Below are positions 32,854 through 40,634 of a stretch of 40,634 nucleotides of DNA, piece after piece (the first letter of the stretch is position 1; each line of letters opens with the position of its first letter). The notes below the pieces were generated by a model. That model had not been told where the DNA came from. It saw only the letters and a program-made list of their open reading frames with translations, and did no database searches. The stretch is from the NCBI GenBank assembly GCA_022402565.1, contig JAKRSC010000007.1, positions 1 through 40,634 on the forward strand, read 5' to 3'. A program made the position numbers and the translations under genes. This DNA comes from Hydrotalea sp. Lineage in GTDB: Bacteria > Bacteroidota > Bacteroidia > Chitinophagales > Chitinophagaceae.

Positions 32854-33794
32854 TCCATTACTTTTTTCCAAATCTCTGGAATACGCTTCACCCAAACCAA
32901 CTCTCTGCGTTTAATACCTGCTTCTTCTGCTGGATAACCAAAATATGTTTTATTTCCTTCTAAAGAGGAAGGCACTCCACTTTGCGCTAATACAACTGCA
33001 TTCTTCCCAATAGTGAGTGTTTTACTCACACCAACTTGTCCCCATAACACCACACCATCTTCAATAGTGGTTGCCCCAGCAATACCAACCTGTGCTGCAA
33101 ACAAACAATTCTTTCCGATAGTAGTATCGTGACCAATATGTACCATATTATCTAAAACAGTTCCTGCACCTATTCGTGTGACATCTGTTACACCTCTATC
33201 AATGGTGCAACCTGCACCTATTTCAACCCTGTCCTCTATAACTACATGACCACAACTTTTCATGCGCTTATACCAATTAGGTCGATCTTTTTTGGTGTTG
33301 TAATAAAAGGCATCACTTCCAATAACCGTTCCTGCTTGAATAACTACCTCATCACCAATAATGCAATCGTCTAGAATGGTGACTTGCGGATGAATCACCG
33401 AATTTTTTCCTATTACAACTCGATTACCAATATAAGCACCAGGCATAACAATTGTTCCTTCTCCAATTACTGCCGACTCAGCTACCATTTGCATAGAAGG
33501 CTGAAATGGCTTAAAATGATCTACAATTTTCAAATAGGCTTCAAATGGTTGATCGCAAATCAAAATTGCTTTTCCATCTGGAATAACAACATCGCCATTA
33601 TTTATTATTATACAATCCCCTGCACTTTTTAAACAAGTATCATAATACTTTGGATGATCTACAAATACTACATCACCAGAAGAAACTTTATGTATCTCAT
33701 TTATACCTTGTACTTGTAAAGTGTTGTTGCCTTTCAGTGTAGCTCCAATTAAATTGGCTAACCACGATGCTGCAACAGGTGCAGGAAATTTCAT
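32850..33794 (-). CDS. lpxD: UDP-3-O-acylglucosamine N-acyltransferase, LpxD-like
   Basis: This 314-residue protein has a short N-terminal uridine-binding domain (about 1-95) and a left-handed beta-helix of hexapeptide repeats (about 103-270; IGEGTIVMPGAYIGNRVVIG and onward). The catalytic His is in DNMVHIGHDTTIG. A C-terminal helical tail follows (GIKRRELVWVKRIPEIWKKV). LpxD adds the N-linked hydroxy-acyl chain in lipid A synthesis, in the cytosol. It is a little short (E. coli 341) and may be the second LpxD-like paralogue common in Bacteroidota, so the exact step is not proven. An exact -7 box precedes it. Confidence 0.85.
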   Translation of the reverse strand: MKFPAPVAASWLANLIGATLKGNNTLQVQGINEIHKVSSGDVVFVDHPKYYDTCLKSAGDCIIINNGDVVIPDGKAILICDQPFEAYLKIVDHFKPFQPSMQMVAESAVIGEGTIVMPGAYIGNRVVIGKNSVIHPQVTILDDCIIGDEVVIQAGTVIGSDAFYYNTKKDRPNWYKRMKSCGHVVIEDRVEIGAGCTIDRGVTDVTRIGAGTVLDNMVHIGHDTTIGKNCLFAAQVGIAGATTIEDGVVLWGQVGVSKTLTIGKNAVVLAQSGVPSSLEGNKTYFGYPAEEAGIKRRELVWVKRIPEIWKKVMD

Positions 33795-33813
33795 TCAATT
33801 ATATTTTATTTAG

Positions 33814-33821
33814 CAAAGGTA
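33814..33821 (-). promoter_or_regulatory. -7 element for lpxD
   Basis: On the minus strand this reads TACCTTTG, an exact TAnnTTTG, 19 bases before the lpxD ATG. It overlaps a 7-base inverted repeat (GTAGTTG…CAACTAC, 33819-33837). No good -33 TTTG was found at the usual spacing. Confidence 0.4.
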
Positions 33822-33974
33822 GTTGTTATGCAACTACAAGATCATCTCATGAGAACTGATATTACAAGACAATTTTTAATTCTAAAAATTCGTTTATTAA
33901 TCCATGAATGTGGATTTTTCAAAACTTGAATTCACATATTCAAAAAAATGTGAATAAAATAGTTGTAAATTTTT

Positions 33975-34005
33975 TTTGTTACAGAAAAAACCTTTTTTAA
34001 TATTG
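33975..34005 (+). promoter_or_regulatory. Promoter of the structured RNA or rluE leader
   Basis: TTTG (33975-33978), a 19-base spacer and TAATATTG (33998-34005) fit the Bacteroidota consensus with a single mismatch and ideal spacing. The start is predicted near 34010-34013, at the foot of the first hairpin. Upstream, 33838-33974 is AT-rich and holds no gene that I can see. Confidence 0.5.
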
Positions 34006-34008
34006 TGT

Positions 34009-34081
34009 TGGGAATCGTATTCCCAGTACTTACTAACCCATCCATTATAAGAGTCCCGCTTCTGCGGGACTTTTACTTTTT
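34009..34081 (+). ncRNA. Candidate short structured RNA or leader with two hairpins
   Basis: A perfect 7-base stem (34009-34015 with 34019-34025, loop CGT) is followed by 26 unpaired-looking bases and a perfect 8-base GC-rich stem (34052-34059 with 34064-34071, loop TTCT), then a T-rich run. With the promoter just upstream, this predicts a transcript of about 70 nt. It ends 4 bases before the pseudouridine synthase ATG, so it could be a free small RNA or an attenuating leader. I recognise no Rfam family. Confidence 0.4.
34052..34081 (+). terminator. Intrinsic terminator just ahead of the pseudouridine synthase gene
   Basis: AGTCCCGC and GCGGGACT form a perfect 8-bp stem with a TTCT loop, followed by TTTACTTTTT. 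It is a strong plus-strand intrinsic terminator by appearance. It lies after a promoter and before the coding sequence that begins at 34085. On the minus strand no T-run follows, so the direction is clear. Confidence 0.75.
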
Positions 34082-34084
34082 AAG

Positions 34085-34672
34085 ATGTTACACTACTTCG
34101 TCATACACAAACCATATCAAGTTGCATCGCAGTTTTCTCCACTCGAAGGAAAACAAACTTTGCGTGATTGGTTCTCTGTTCCTAACGATGTATACCCAGT
34201 TGGAAGATTAGATTATGACAGTGAAGGATTATTACTATTAACTAATGACAAGAAGCTCAATCATCTTTTACTGCATCCTATTAATGGACACACAAGAACA
34301 TATTGGGTGCAAGTAGATGGAGACATATCTGAAGAAGCAGTGCAACAATTAAAGAAAGGCGTGGATATATCTATTGATGGAAAAATTCATCGCACTGCAC
34401 CTTGTAACGCTGAGCGTTTTTTAACTGAACCACTAGTACATCCTAGAATTCCTCCTATTAGATTTAGAGCTACAATTCCTGCTTCTTGGATTTCACTCTC
34501 ACTCACCGAAGGGAAAAATAGGCAGGTTAGAAGAATGACGGCCAAGGTAGGATTCCCAACACTTCGGTTAATTAGATATAGTATTGAGGACTTAACACTA
34601 GAAGGTCTCGCCCCTGGTGAATACCGTATACTTAATCAAAAAGAAGTATACGATCAACTACACGTACGATAA
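34085..34672 (+). CDS. rluE: 23S rRNA pseudouridine synthase, RluE-like
   Basis: This 195-residue RsuA/RluE-family pseudouridine synthase has no S4 domain. The catalytic Asp is in GRLDYDSEGLLLLTND (about residue 41). HTRTYWVQVDGDISEEAVQQ follows, then the family end motif TEGKNRQVRRMTAKVGFPTL and RLIRYSIEDL. The short form without S4 and with VHKPY/IHKPYQV at the start matches RluE, which modifies U2457 of 23S rRNA in E. coli. The start MLHYFVIHKP is set by this motif. An intrinsic terminator stands 4 bases upstream, so expression may depend on read-through. Confidence 0.87.
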   Translation: MLHYFVIHKPYQVASQFSPLEGKQTLRDWFSVPNDVYPVGRLDYDSEGLLLLTNDKKLNHLLLHPINGHTRTYWVQVDGDISEEAVQQLKKGVDISIDGKIHRTAPCNAERFLTEPLVHPRIPPIRFRATIPASWISLSLTEGKNRQVRRMTAKVGFPTLRLIRYSIEDLTLEGLAPGEYRILNQKEVYDQLHVR

Positions 34673-34697
34673 AAATTGGTTTGTATCTTGCTACAAT

Positions 34698-35294
34698 ATG
34701 AAAAGATGGAGCACTTTTTTAGCTGTCCTATTGTGTAGTTGTTTACTCCAATGCACTTCCTATAAAACCAACAATCCCGTTATTCAAATTAAAACTGCAT
34801 TCGGAGAAATTGATATTGAGCTATTCGTACAACAAGCTCCCAAAACTTGTGCAGCAATTTTGAAAAATATTGAACTAGGTGTTTATGACCGTTGCTCCTT
34901 TTATCGTGTACTGAACCAAGACAATCAGCCTAGTAATGCAACCAAATCAGAACTCATTCAGGGTGGTATTTGGAAAACAGCTCCTCAAAAAGCCAATAAC
35001 CTAAACTTTATTCCACATGAAAGCACCCAACAAACTAAGTTAAAACACATAAATGGAACAGTTTCTTTAGCAAGAAGAGAGCCCGGAACTGCTAAAACAG
35101 AATTTTTTATTTGTATGGGGGAGCAACCCGGATTAGACTATGGTGGAGAAAATATGCCTGATGGTGAAGGGTATGCCGCTTTTGGAAAAGTAATTAAAGG
35201 TATGGCAGTTGTTAAAAAGATTTCTACACAAAACGAATCGGACGAATATTTTGATCCGCCTATTTCCATAATAAGTATCACCCGAAAACAATGA
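34698..35294 (+). CDS. Cyclophilin-type peptidyl-prolyl isomerase, probable lipoprotein
   Basis: This 198-residue protein has a signal peptide ending in a lipobox-like LLQC (Cys19) and a cyclophilin domain from about residue 30. TAFGEIDIELFVQQAPKTCA opens the domain. RCSFYRVL carries the catalytic Phe-Arg, and the GTVSLARREPGTAKTEFFIC and YAAFGKVIKGMAVVKKI segments follow. It catalyses proline cis-trans isomerisation, here presumably on envelope proteins. I chose ATG 34698 because the longer frame from 34617 overlaps the pseudouridine synthase gene and would hide the signal. It overlaps the next gene by 4 bases. Confidence 0.88.
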   Translation: MKRWSTFLAVLLCSCLLQCTSYKTNNPVIQIKTAFGEIDIELFVQQAPKTCAAILKNIELGVYDRCSFYRVLNQDNQPSNATKSELIQGGIWKTAPQKANNLNFIPHESTQQTKLKHINGTVSLARREPGTAKTEFFICMGEQPGLDYGGENMPDGEGYAAFGKVIKGMAVVKKISTQNESDEYFDPPISIISITRKQ

Positions 35295-36475
35295 GAAATA
35301 ACTTACTTGCATTATTGGCACTTATACTTTTCCAACAATGTAATTTCAAAGCAAAGAATGTTTTAATGGTACCACGACTAGAAGAGCGTGGCGTTGTGAA
35401 AGTTTATTTTGATAGAGAGGGATTTGTTTATCCACCAGAAGCCCATGTAACACCGCATTATTTTTACCTTCAACATATTCGAAATGAAAAAAGACGCCAA
35501 AGTAATCCGGCTTTTGCAACGCTGGAATACGCAATGAGAGAAAACGATTCTTTGAATCAAGCATACCTCCGCCAACGGCATGGATTACAAGGTGTAGATA
35601 GTGTCCGCTTTTTTATAAGACTTCAAAACATACTCAGAAAAAATTTAGCTACACAAATTCAACAACAATTGCAACAATACAACAGCAAACATGTAGTTGT
35701 ATTGATACATGGCTTCAACGATCCCAATCCAGATGCCTATTATTTTTCTCTTCGGAGAAGTATTCAACAATTTGTACAACAACCTATTGTTTTTGTTGAA
35801 GTATACTGGGATGGGTTAACTTCCTTAGGATCTAATCCAATTGTTGCTGGCATTTGGGGAAAAGCACAGATCAATTCAGCCAAAGTGGGCTTGGGATTAC
35901 GTCAATTACTTCAACAATTAGACCCCAGTATTAAGCTTACCTTATTAACACATAGCTTAGGTGCTAGTGTTGCGAGTCACACTTTATTTAATCCACAGAA
36001 ATGGCCAACACAGTTCCAGGAAAAGTTGGAAGAAGATTATAAGTCGAATGCTATTGCTACTCCCAAATCATCGCAAATTTGTTTGGCGATGCTGGCTCCA
36101 GCTATTTCTGGCACACAAGTTATGGATGACATTTTAAGAACTGTGCCGGAAAGAAAAAAAGCAGGATTTAGAAAAATTGTAATTGGATATAATAAATATG
36201 ATTATGCAGTCAGCAAAGGTGGACTGTTTGCAAAATCTTTTGGAAATACTGCTCTTGGAGCCAATGCCGGCGGCGAGGTGGAAAAAACAGAAAAGCTTAT
36301 TAAAGAATTAGATCCAAGCGTTCAATGCCGAAGTGTAGACTTTTCTTATATGCGCCCTATAGAAGGGCTCGACAAAAAACAAGCCAGACAGCTACGACAA
36401 AAAGAGCATTCCATTCTATTTTATCAACAAAATGCACAATTCCCTCAGTTTTTAAAGGCTGTTTTTGAAAACTAA
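35291..36475 (+). CDS. Alpha/beta hydrolase, DUF900-like
   Basis: This 394-residue protein has a short hydrophobic N-terminus ending in FQQC, a poor lipobox, so either exported or lipid-anchored. From about residue 135 it has an alpha/beta-hydrolase core: VVVLIHGFNDPNPDAYYF (oxyanion strand), FVEVYWDGLTS, and the nucleophile elbow THSLGASVASH with Ser as predicted nucleophile. The later Asp and His are not certain (candidate AISGTQVMDD and a C-terminal KEHSILFY). It resembles DUF900-type serine hydrolases of unknown substrate. It is coupled to the cyclophilin gene by a 4-base overlap. Confidence 0.72.
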   Translation: MRNNLLALLALILFQQCNFKAKNVLMVPRLEERGVVKVYFDREGFVYPPEAHVTPHYFYLQHIRNEKRRQSNPAFATLEYAMRENDSLNQAYLRQRHGLQGVDSVRFFIRLQNILRKNLATQIQQQLQQYNSKHVVVLIHGFNDPNPDAYYFSLRRSIQQFVQQPIVFVEVYWDGLTSLGSNPIVAGIWGKAQINSAKVGLGLRQLLQQLDPSIKLTLLTHSLGASVASHTLFNPQKWPTQFQEKLEEDYKSNAIATPKSSQICLAMLAPAISGTQVMDDILRTVPERKKAGFRKIVIGYNKYDYAVSKGGLFAKSFGNTALGANAGGEVEKTEKLIKELDPSVQCRSVDFSYMRPIEGLDKKQARQLRQKEHSILFYQQNAQFPQFLKAVFEN

Positions 36476-36531
36476 GCATTTACTTATTCACCTCCCACCT
36501 GCAAGCCAAATCCAATACCTAAATTGCGCCC

Positions 36532-38883
36532 ATGCAATATTTACATGGATTGAATGAGCAGCAAAGAGAAGCTGTGTTACATATGAATGGGCCACTTATG
36601 ATTGTGGCGGGTGCAGGAAGTGGAAAAACCAAAGTACTAACTACCAGAATAGCACATCTACTCGCAAATGGTGTAGATGCTTTTCATATTCTTGCGTTGA
36701 CTTTTACAAATAAGGCTGCTGCTGAAATGAAAGAGAGAATTGAAAAAATTCTCGGTAACCAAGAAGCACGCAATTTATATATTGGTACTTTTCATAGCGT
36801 TTTTGCAAGAATTTTACGTTCGGAAGCAACAAGAATTGGATATCCTGCCAATTTCACTATTTATGATACCGACGATAGTCGCTCTGTTATTAAAGCAGTG
36901 ATGCAAGAAATGGGGATTGATGACAAAACCTACAAACCCAATATTGTTCATAACCGCATTTCTGCCGCTAAAAATGCGTTGGTAACTGCAGATGAATATG
37001 TACAAGACACTTTTTTACAGCAGGAAGATCAACGAGCGAATCGTCCAAAAATGGGAGCAATTTACCAAGCTTATGCAGCTAGATGCTTCAAAAACGGAGC
37101 TATGGATTTCGATGATCTATTATTGAAAATGTATGAATTACTTCGCTTTCATAATGAAGTACTTTATAAATACCAGCACAAGTTCAGATATATTATGATT
37201 GATGAGTATCAGGATACAAATCCTGTTCAGTATCAAATCACAAAACTTTTAGCAGCTGTTCATGAAAACATTTGCGTAGTAGGAGACGACGCCCAAAGTA
37301 TTTATAGCTTTAGAGGTGCAACCATTGAAAATATTTTGCAATTCCAGAAAGACTATGAAGATGTAAAAGTGGTGAAACTAGAACAGAATTATAGAAGTAC
37401 TGCTAGCATTTTAGAAGTTGCAAATGAAGTAATTCGCAACAACAAAGGTCAAATTGCAAAAAATCTTTGGACAGAAAATCCTACGGGAGAAAAAATTCGC
37501 TTGGTAAGAACCATGACGGACAACGATGAAGGAAAATTTATTGCTGATACCATTCAAGAGCAAAAACTTAGAAACCATTTTGCTAATAAGGATTTTGCAA
37601 TATTATACAGAACCAATGCACAGAGCCGTGCATTTGAAGAAAGCCTGCGCAGAATGGGTATTGCTTACAGAATTTTTGGAGGTGTAAGCTTTTACCAAAG
37701 AAAAGAAATTAAAGACTTTATTGCTTACCTACGTGTAATAGTAAATCCGCGCGATGAAGAAGCACTAAAAAGAATCATCAACTACCCAGCAAGAGGTATT
37801 GGAAAAACATCTTTAGAAAAGTGTTTATTGTTTGCCAATCAAAACGACTTAACATTTTGGGAAGTGCTACAAAGAGCTGGCGCCTTAGGATTTAAAGGTG
37901 CAACTCTAGAAGCCATGCAGCAGTTTGTACAAATGATTCAATACTTCCAAACTATGTTGAATCAACAAAACGCTTATGATGTGGCTCGCATGGTAGGAGA
38001 ACATACCAAACTCGTGAAAGAGCTTTTCAATGATAAAACAGCGGAAGGCATTGCACGATATGAGAACATTCAAGAATTACTGAATAGTATAAAAGAATGG
38101 ACTGAAACTCCAGATAATGAGGATGGAGAACTCATTAGTAAGTCATTAGGAGCTTACTTACAACAGATTACTTTGTTGACAGACGCAGATGATGACCAAA
38201 ATGATCCAGATGTGGTGAAGTTAATGTCTATTCATGCAGCAAAAGGTTTAGAGTTTGATTGTGTATTTGTAGTAGGAGTTGAAGAAAATCTTTTCCCAAA
38301 TGCCATTTCAATGCAGTCGAGGGAAGAATTGGAAGAAGAACGCAGGTTATTTTATGTGGCAATTACTCGTGCTAGAAAACATTTGTGGGTGACTTATGCA
38401 AATACACGTTATAGATTTGGTAGCCTAGTTCAAAATGATGCAAGTAGGTTCATACATGAAATGCCAGAAAAATTGGTAGATCAATCCTACGCTGGTGGAG
38501 TTGGAAGAAACCAAAATAGCTTTGGACAAATGGGGTCTGCATTTCAAAGAATGCAACGAGGGTTTGGAGATTATAACGACATACAAAAAACAGAAAAAAG
38601 ATATGGCCCAACCCCTGGCAAAAAATCTGGAACAGAAAAGCCTGCTTATCTAGCTCCACCATCCCCACCCAAGGTTGTTCCACATATTCCCTCTGGAAAT
38701 TTTGAAGCCAGTGATACCAGCGATTTGGCGGTTGGACAAAGAGTAGAACACCAAAAATTTGGTTTTGGAGAAGTTATTCAATTAGAGGGCAGTGCGCATA
38801 ATCCCATAGCCACTGTTCGTTTTGAATTGAATGGCGAAAAAAAGATTATGCTACAATATGCTAAGCTTAGAATTGTTGGTTAA
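36532..38883 (+). CDS. pcrA: ATP-dependent DNA helicase PcrA/UvrD
   Basis: This 783-residue superfamily 1A helicase unwinds DNA 3' to 5' in repair and replication. Walker A is VAGAGSGKTKVLTTRIAHLL (about 25-44) and TFTNKAAAEMKERI is motif Ia. Walker B is IMIDEYQDTNPVQYQ, motif III is GDDAQSIYSFRGA, motif IV is QNYRSTASIL, motif V is MSIHAAKGLEFDCVF and motif VI is LFYVAITRARKHL. The C-terminal tudor-like segment (VGQRVEHQKFGFGEVIQLEG) is typical of PcrA/UvrD and interacts with RNA polymerase. The protein is complete and lies alone, 56 bases after the hydrolase gene. Confidence 0.95.
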   Translation: MQYLHGLNEQQREAVLHMNGPLMIVAGAGSGKTKVLTTRIAHLLANGVDAFHILALTFTNKAAAEMKERIEKILGNQEARNLYIGTFHSVFARILRSEATRIGYPANFTIYDTDDSRSVIKAVMQEMGIDDKTYKPNIVHNRISAAKNALVTADEYVQDTFLQQEDQRANRPKMGAIYQAYAARCFKNGAMDFDDLLLKMYELLRFHNEVLYKYQHKFRYIMIDEYQDTNPVQYQITKLLAAVHENICVVGDDAQSIYSFRGATIENILQFQKDYEDVKVVKLEQNYRSTASILEVANEVIRNNKGQIAKNLWTENPTGEKIRLVRTMTDNDEGKFIADTIQEQKLRNHFANKDFAILYRTNAQSRAFEESLRRMGIAYRIFGGVSFYQRKEIKDFIAYLRVIVNPRDEEALKRIINYPARGIGKTSLEKCLLFANQNDLTFWEVLQRAGALGFKGATLEAMQQFVQMIQYFQTMLNQQNAYDVARMVGEHTKLVKELFNDKTAEGIARYENIQELLNSIKEWTETPDNEDGELISKSLGAYLQQITLLTDADDDQNDPDVVKLMSIHAAKGLEFDCVFVVGVEENLFPNAISMQSREELEEERRLFYVAITRARKHLWVTYANTRYRFGSLVQNDASRFIHEMPEKLVDQSYAGGVGRNQNSFGQMGSAFQRMQRGFGDYNDIQKTEKRYGPTPGKKSGTEKPAYLAPPSPPKVVPHIPSGNFEASDTSDLAVGQRVEHQKFGFGEVIQLEGSAHNPIATVRFELNGEKKIMLQYAKLRIVG

Positions 38884-38896
38884 GAACACTTTGAAT

Positions 38897-39256
38897 TCAT
38901 CCGCAAATTGAACATTCTTCATACTTCATTCTATGGTATTGTTGTGTTGCGGAAGTGAGTATTAGCGTAATAACAGCAATATATCCAAACAAGTCCCATT
39001 CAGCTACTACAAAAGTTGAAAGAGCTACAACGTGGGTAAAAAATACGATCCATGTTAGAACCTGTTTATGCTGTAGGTATCCTCGCCAAAGTCCAACGAT
39101 ATATATAACATAAATAAGTCCAAAGAAAAAATAATCGTTCTTAAATAGCATGCCACCTTCACGAATACTCATCAAGGAAGAAACTGCAAGAAGCATAGGC
39201 AGTATCGCACATGGCACAGTTAACAGCTTTGCAGTTGAATAAAATAATGGTTTCAT
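38897..39256 (-). CDS. Small four-helix membrane protein of unknown function
   Basis: This 119-residue protein has four predicted membrane helices (about 7-29, 43-62, 69-85, 87-104) and a short cytoplasmic-looking tail rich in charged residues and ending in SICG. I do not recognise the family. Its start overlaps the stop of the TspO-like gene by 4 bases, so the two are co-translated and perhaps interact. It converges with pcrA. Confidence 0.65.
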   Translation of the reverse strand: MKPLFYSTAKLLTVPCAILPMLLAVSSLMSIREGGMLFKNDYFFFGLIYVIYIVGLWRGYLQHKQVLTWIVFFTHVVALSTFVVAEWDLFGYIAVITLILTSATQQYHRMKYEECSICG

Positions 39257-39975
39257 GTCGCAGCTTTTGATATAAAAATTTTATACAAATTCGTAACTAA
39301 AATTATTCCCATCAGTACCAGTGGCAAAGTCATTAAAACTGAATGTGATGCGCCTTGAGCTGCTCTTATTCCAAAAAGCGCCCATATCAATACCCATCCA
39401 GATTCATAAATTCCTTTTTGCAGAATCAAAAAAATTGAAAGACCGGTTGCTATCACCATCATAGCAGCACTCCACATCCAACCCTCGAGTGGTGAACCAT
39501 CCCAACCTAACCCTGTGAACCATGCGGCTATATTAGCAATAGTTGCCACAAGAATCCATGAGAAATAAATACGAATTGGAACACTTACATATTTTTTTGA
39601 ATTTGAACTTAAAAGAACTGCATTAATTAATATAATTAGAAGCGCAAGCATAATTAACACAGAAATCGTCATTTGCAGATAATGCCAAGCAAGAATCCAA
39701 CATCCATTCAACACAAAAGACCACTGAAGGTATTTAACCAAAGACGGTTGCATAATTTCAGAAAATCGAGTTATGTAAATAGAACCAGCAAGTAATCCCA
39801 AATAAATAACACTCCAAATTGAAAAAGTAAATCCCGCTGGAACAAACCTATTTGTAAATAAAGCAGAAACCTCACCTGTATTCATACCATTGATTGGCAA
39901 TGCGTTGGCTAACACATTCATTACAATCATAAAGACAAAAGCCATCCATAAAAACCAAACTTGAAGTTGATTCAT
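39253..39975 (-). CDS. TspO/MBR-like tryptophan-rich membrane protein
   Basis: This 240-residue membrane protein has about seven hydrophobic segments and is tryptophan-rich. FVPAGFTFSIWSVIYLGLLA matches the TspO/translocator signature (PAG.TF..IW...Y). WSFVLNGCWILAWHY resembles the second conserved block (N..W), and a segment with WLF-type aromatics follows. Classical TspO proteins (about 160 residues) bind porphyrins and degrade protoporphyrin. This one is longer, with extra C-terminal helices, as in other Bacteroidota relatives. The ligand is unknown. Confidence 0.75.
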   Translation of the reverse strand: MNQLQVWFLWMAFVFMIVMNVLANALPINGMNTGEVSALFTNRFVPAGFTFSIWSVIYLGLLAGSIYITRFSEIMQPSLVKYLQWSFVLNGCWILAWHYLQMTISVLIMLALLIILINAVLLSSNSKKYVSVPIRIYFSWILVATIANIAAWFTGLGWDGSPLEGWMWSAAMMVIATGLSIFLILQKGIYESGWVLIWALFGIRAAQGASHSVLMTLPLVLMGIILVTNLYKIFISKAAT

Positions 39976-39987
39976 AACCGTAAGCTA

Positions 39988-40000
39988 ACAAAAGTTTTGT
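39988..40000. promoter_or_regulatory. Palindrome in the divergent tspO-DUF3667 gap
   Basis: ACAAAA-G-TTTTGT is a perfect 13-base palindrome in the 36-base gap between two divergent starts. It could be a shared operator, or A/T-rich chance. Confidence 0.25.
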
Positions 40001-40011
40001 ATTTTGGTTCT

Positions 40012-40634
40012 ATGAGTTCTGAACATGCTATTTGCCACAACTGCGGAGCCAGTTTAGCAAACAACCACAAATTTTGTAGTGCATGCGGACAACAAAGCCA
40101 TGTGCACAGATTTACATTGCCTCATTTTTTTCATGAAATGATGCATGCATTTACACATGCCGACAAGGGTATTTTCTTGCTCATCCTTGAGTTATTCAAA
40201 TCGCCAGGAAAAGTTTTATTTGAGTATATAGATGGCTTCAAAAGAAAAAAATATTTCAATCCATTTACATTTATTGTTCTAGTTGGAGGCTTCACACTAT
40301 TCATGAATACAACTTTCAAACCTTTTAAAGACTTTGATTTTACGGAGGGAGTGAAGAAAAATAATATTGCGCTCCCGGTTGAAGTACAGGAACGTTCAAA
40401 TAAAATGAATGCGTTTTTTAAAACTCAATCCAAAGTTTTATTATTAGGATCCGTTCCCATTTCTGCATTAATCATGTGGCTCATGTACAGAAGGCGCAAG
40501 CTGTACTTTGCCGAGCATTTAGTTGCTATGACTTTCATAACAGGAAGTCTTGGCTTGTTTATGTCGCTTGTAATGGTCCCAATGCAAGCCTTTTTTGTTG
40601 AACCCAAACATTATGCTTCCATAAGTTTTATTAC
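40012..40634 (+). CDS. DUF3667 zinc-ribbon membrane protein, 5' part
   Basis: The frame is open to the window end, so the gene is incomplete here (207 codons shown). The N-terminus has a zinc ribbon with CHNCG and CSACGQQ, then HFFHEMMHAFTHADKGIFLL. It continues FKSPGKVLFEYIDGFKRKKY and FNPFTFIVLVGGFTLFMN, the conserved run of DUF3667 proteins common in Bacteroidota. At least two membrane helices follow (about 95-105, 143-160 and 170-195). The function of the family is not known to me. It is divergent from the tspO-like gene. Confidence 0.85.
   Translation, partial: MSSEHAICHNCGASLANNHKFCSACGQQSHVHRFTLPHFFHEMMHAFTHADKGIFLLILELFKSPGKVLFEYIDGFKRKKYFNPFTFIVLVGGFTLFMNTTFKPFKDFDFTEGVKKNNIALPVEVQERSNKMNAFFKTQSKVLLLGSVPISALIMWLMYRRRKLYFAEHLVAMTFITGSLGLFMSLVMVPMQAFFVEPKHYASISFI

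Noticed and set aside
33819-33837. Inverted repeat GTAGTTG…CAACTAC upstream of lpxD
   Set aside because: It is perfect but short and AT-rich, with no similar copy noticed elsewhere. Noted under the -7 element rather than called an operator.
34005-34211. Plus-strand frame overlapping the hairpin region before rluE
   Set aside because: It reads through a strong terminator hairpin and out of frame with the clear pseudouridine synthase.

Overview
The window looks like a chromosomal segment of a Bacteroidota bacterium, most likely a member of the Chitinophagaceae or a close relative. The evidence is the AT-rich sequence, the lack of Shine-Dalgarno sites, several promoter-like elements of the Bacteroidota type (TTTG, about 19-20 bases, TAnnTTTG), and the gene families present: a DUF3667 protein, a GMC oxidoreductase paired with a gluconate-dehydrogenase subunit-3 protein, and Tat-exported sugar isomerases. 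No rRNA, tRNA, CRISPR array or transposase was seen.

Layout. (1) Bases 1-3277 hold a small accessory island. An exact 260-bp copy of the murA 5' region lies at its left end. The rest is a minus-strand chain of three truncated toxin C-terminal domains, each followed by an intact immunity-type gene. (2) murA (3443-4753) encodes a MurA with Asp instead of Cys in the active-site loop, the form expected to resist fosfomycin. (3) 4820-11405 is a plus-strand sugar or keto-sugar oxidation operon: a nucleoside-symporter-like MFS permease, two Tat-exported TIM-barrel isomerases, a GMC oxidoreductase with its small subunit, and an aldehyde dehydrogenase. (4) 11532-12880 holds a membrane-anchored glutathione peroxidase and an NAD(P)-binding protein. 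They face a cytosolic THI5-like protein and a small unknown gene on the minus strand. (5) 14224-17564 is a damage-tolerance operon: a umuD homologue that has lost its protease residues, umuC, and an FBH1/UvrD-like helicase. A palindrome sits inside the promoter spacer. (6) 17566-23326 (minus) is a tripartite RND efflux system. (7) 23436-29166 (minus) is a pgaABCD operon for poly-beta-1,6-GlcNAc.

(8) 29252-32853 is a divergent four-gene prenyl-lipid cluster. It has an acyltransferase, a fused phytol-kinase-like/DUF92 (VTE5-VTE6-like) membrane protein, a SAM methyltransferase and a homogentisate-phytyltransferase-like UbiA enzyme. Together they suggest prenyl-alcohol salvage into a tocopherol- or quinone-like lipid, which is unexpected in a non-photosynthetic bacterium. 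(9) 32850-40634 is mostly housekeeping: lpxD, a short structured RNA or leader ahead of an RluE-type pseudouridine synthase, a lipoprotein cyclophilin, an alpha/beta hydrolase, pcrA/uvrD, a TspO-like protein with a small membrane partner, and the start of a DUF3667 protein.

The best candidates for something undescribed are the toxin/immunity island inside a duplicated murA 5' end, the pseudo-protease UmuD operon, and the VTE5-VTE6 fusion/HPT-like cluster. All functions are inferred by reading motifs; no database search was possible.
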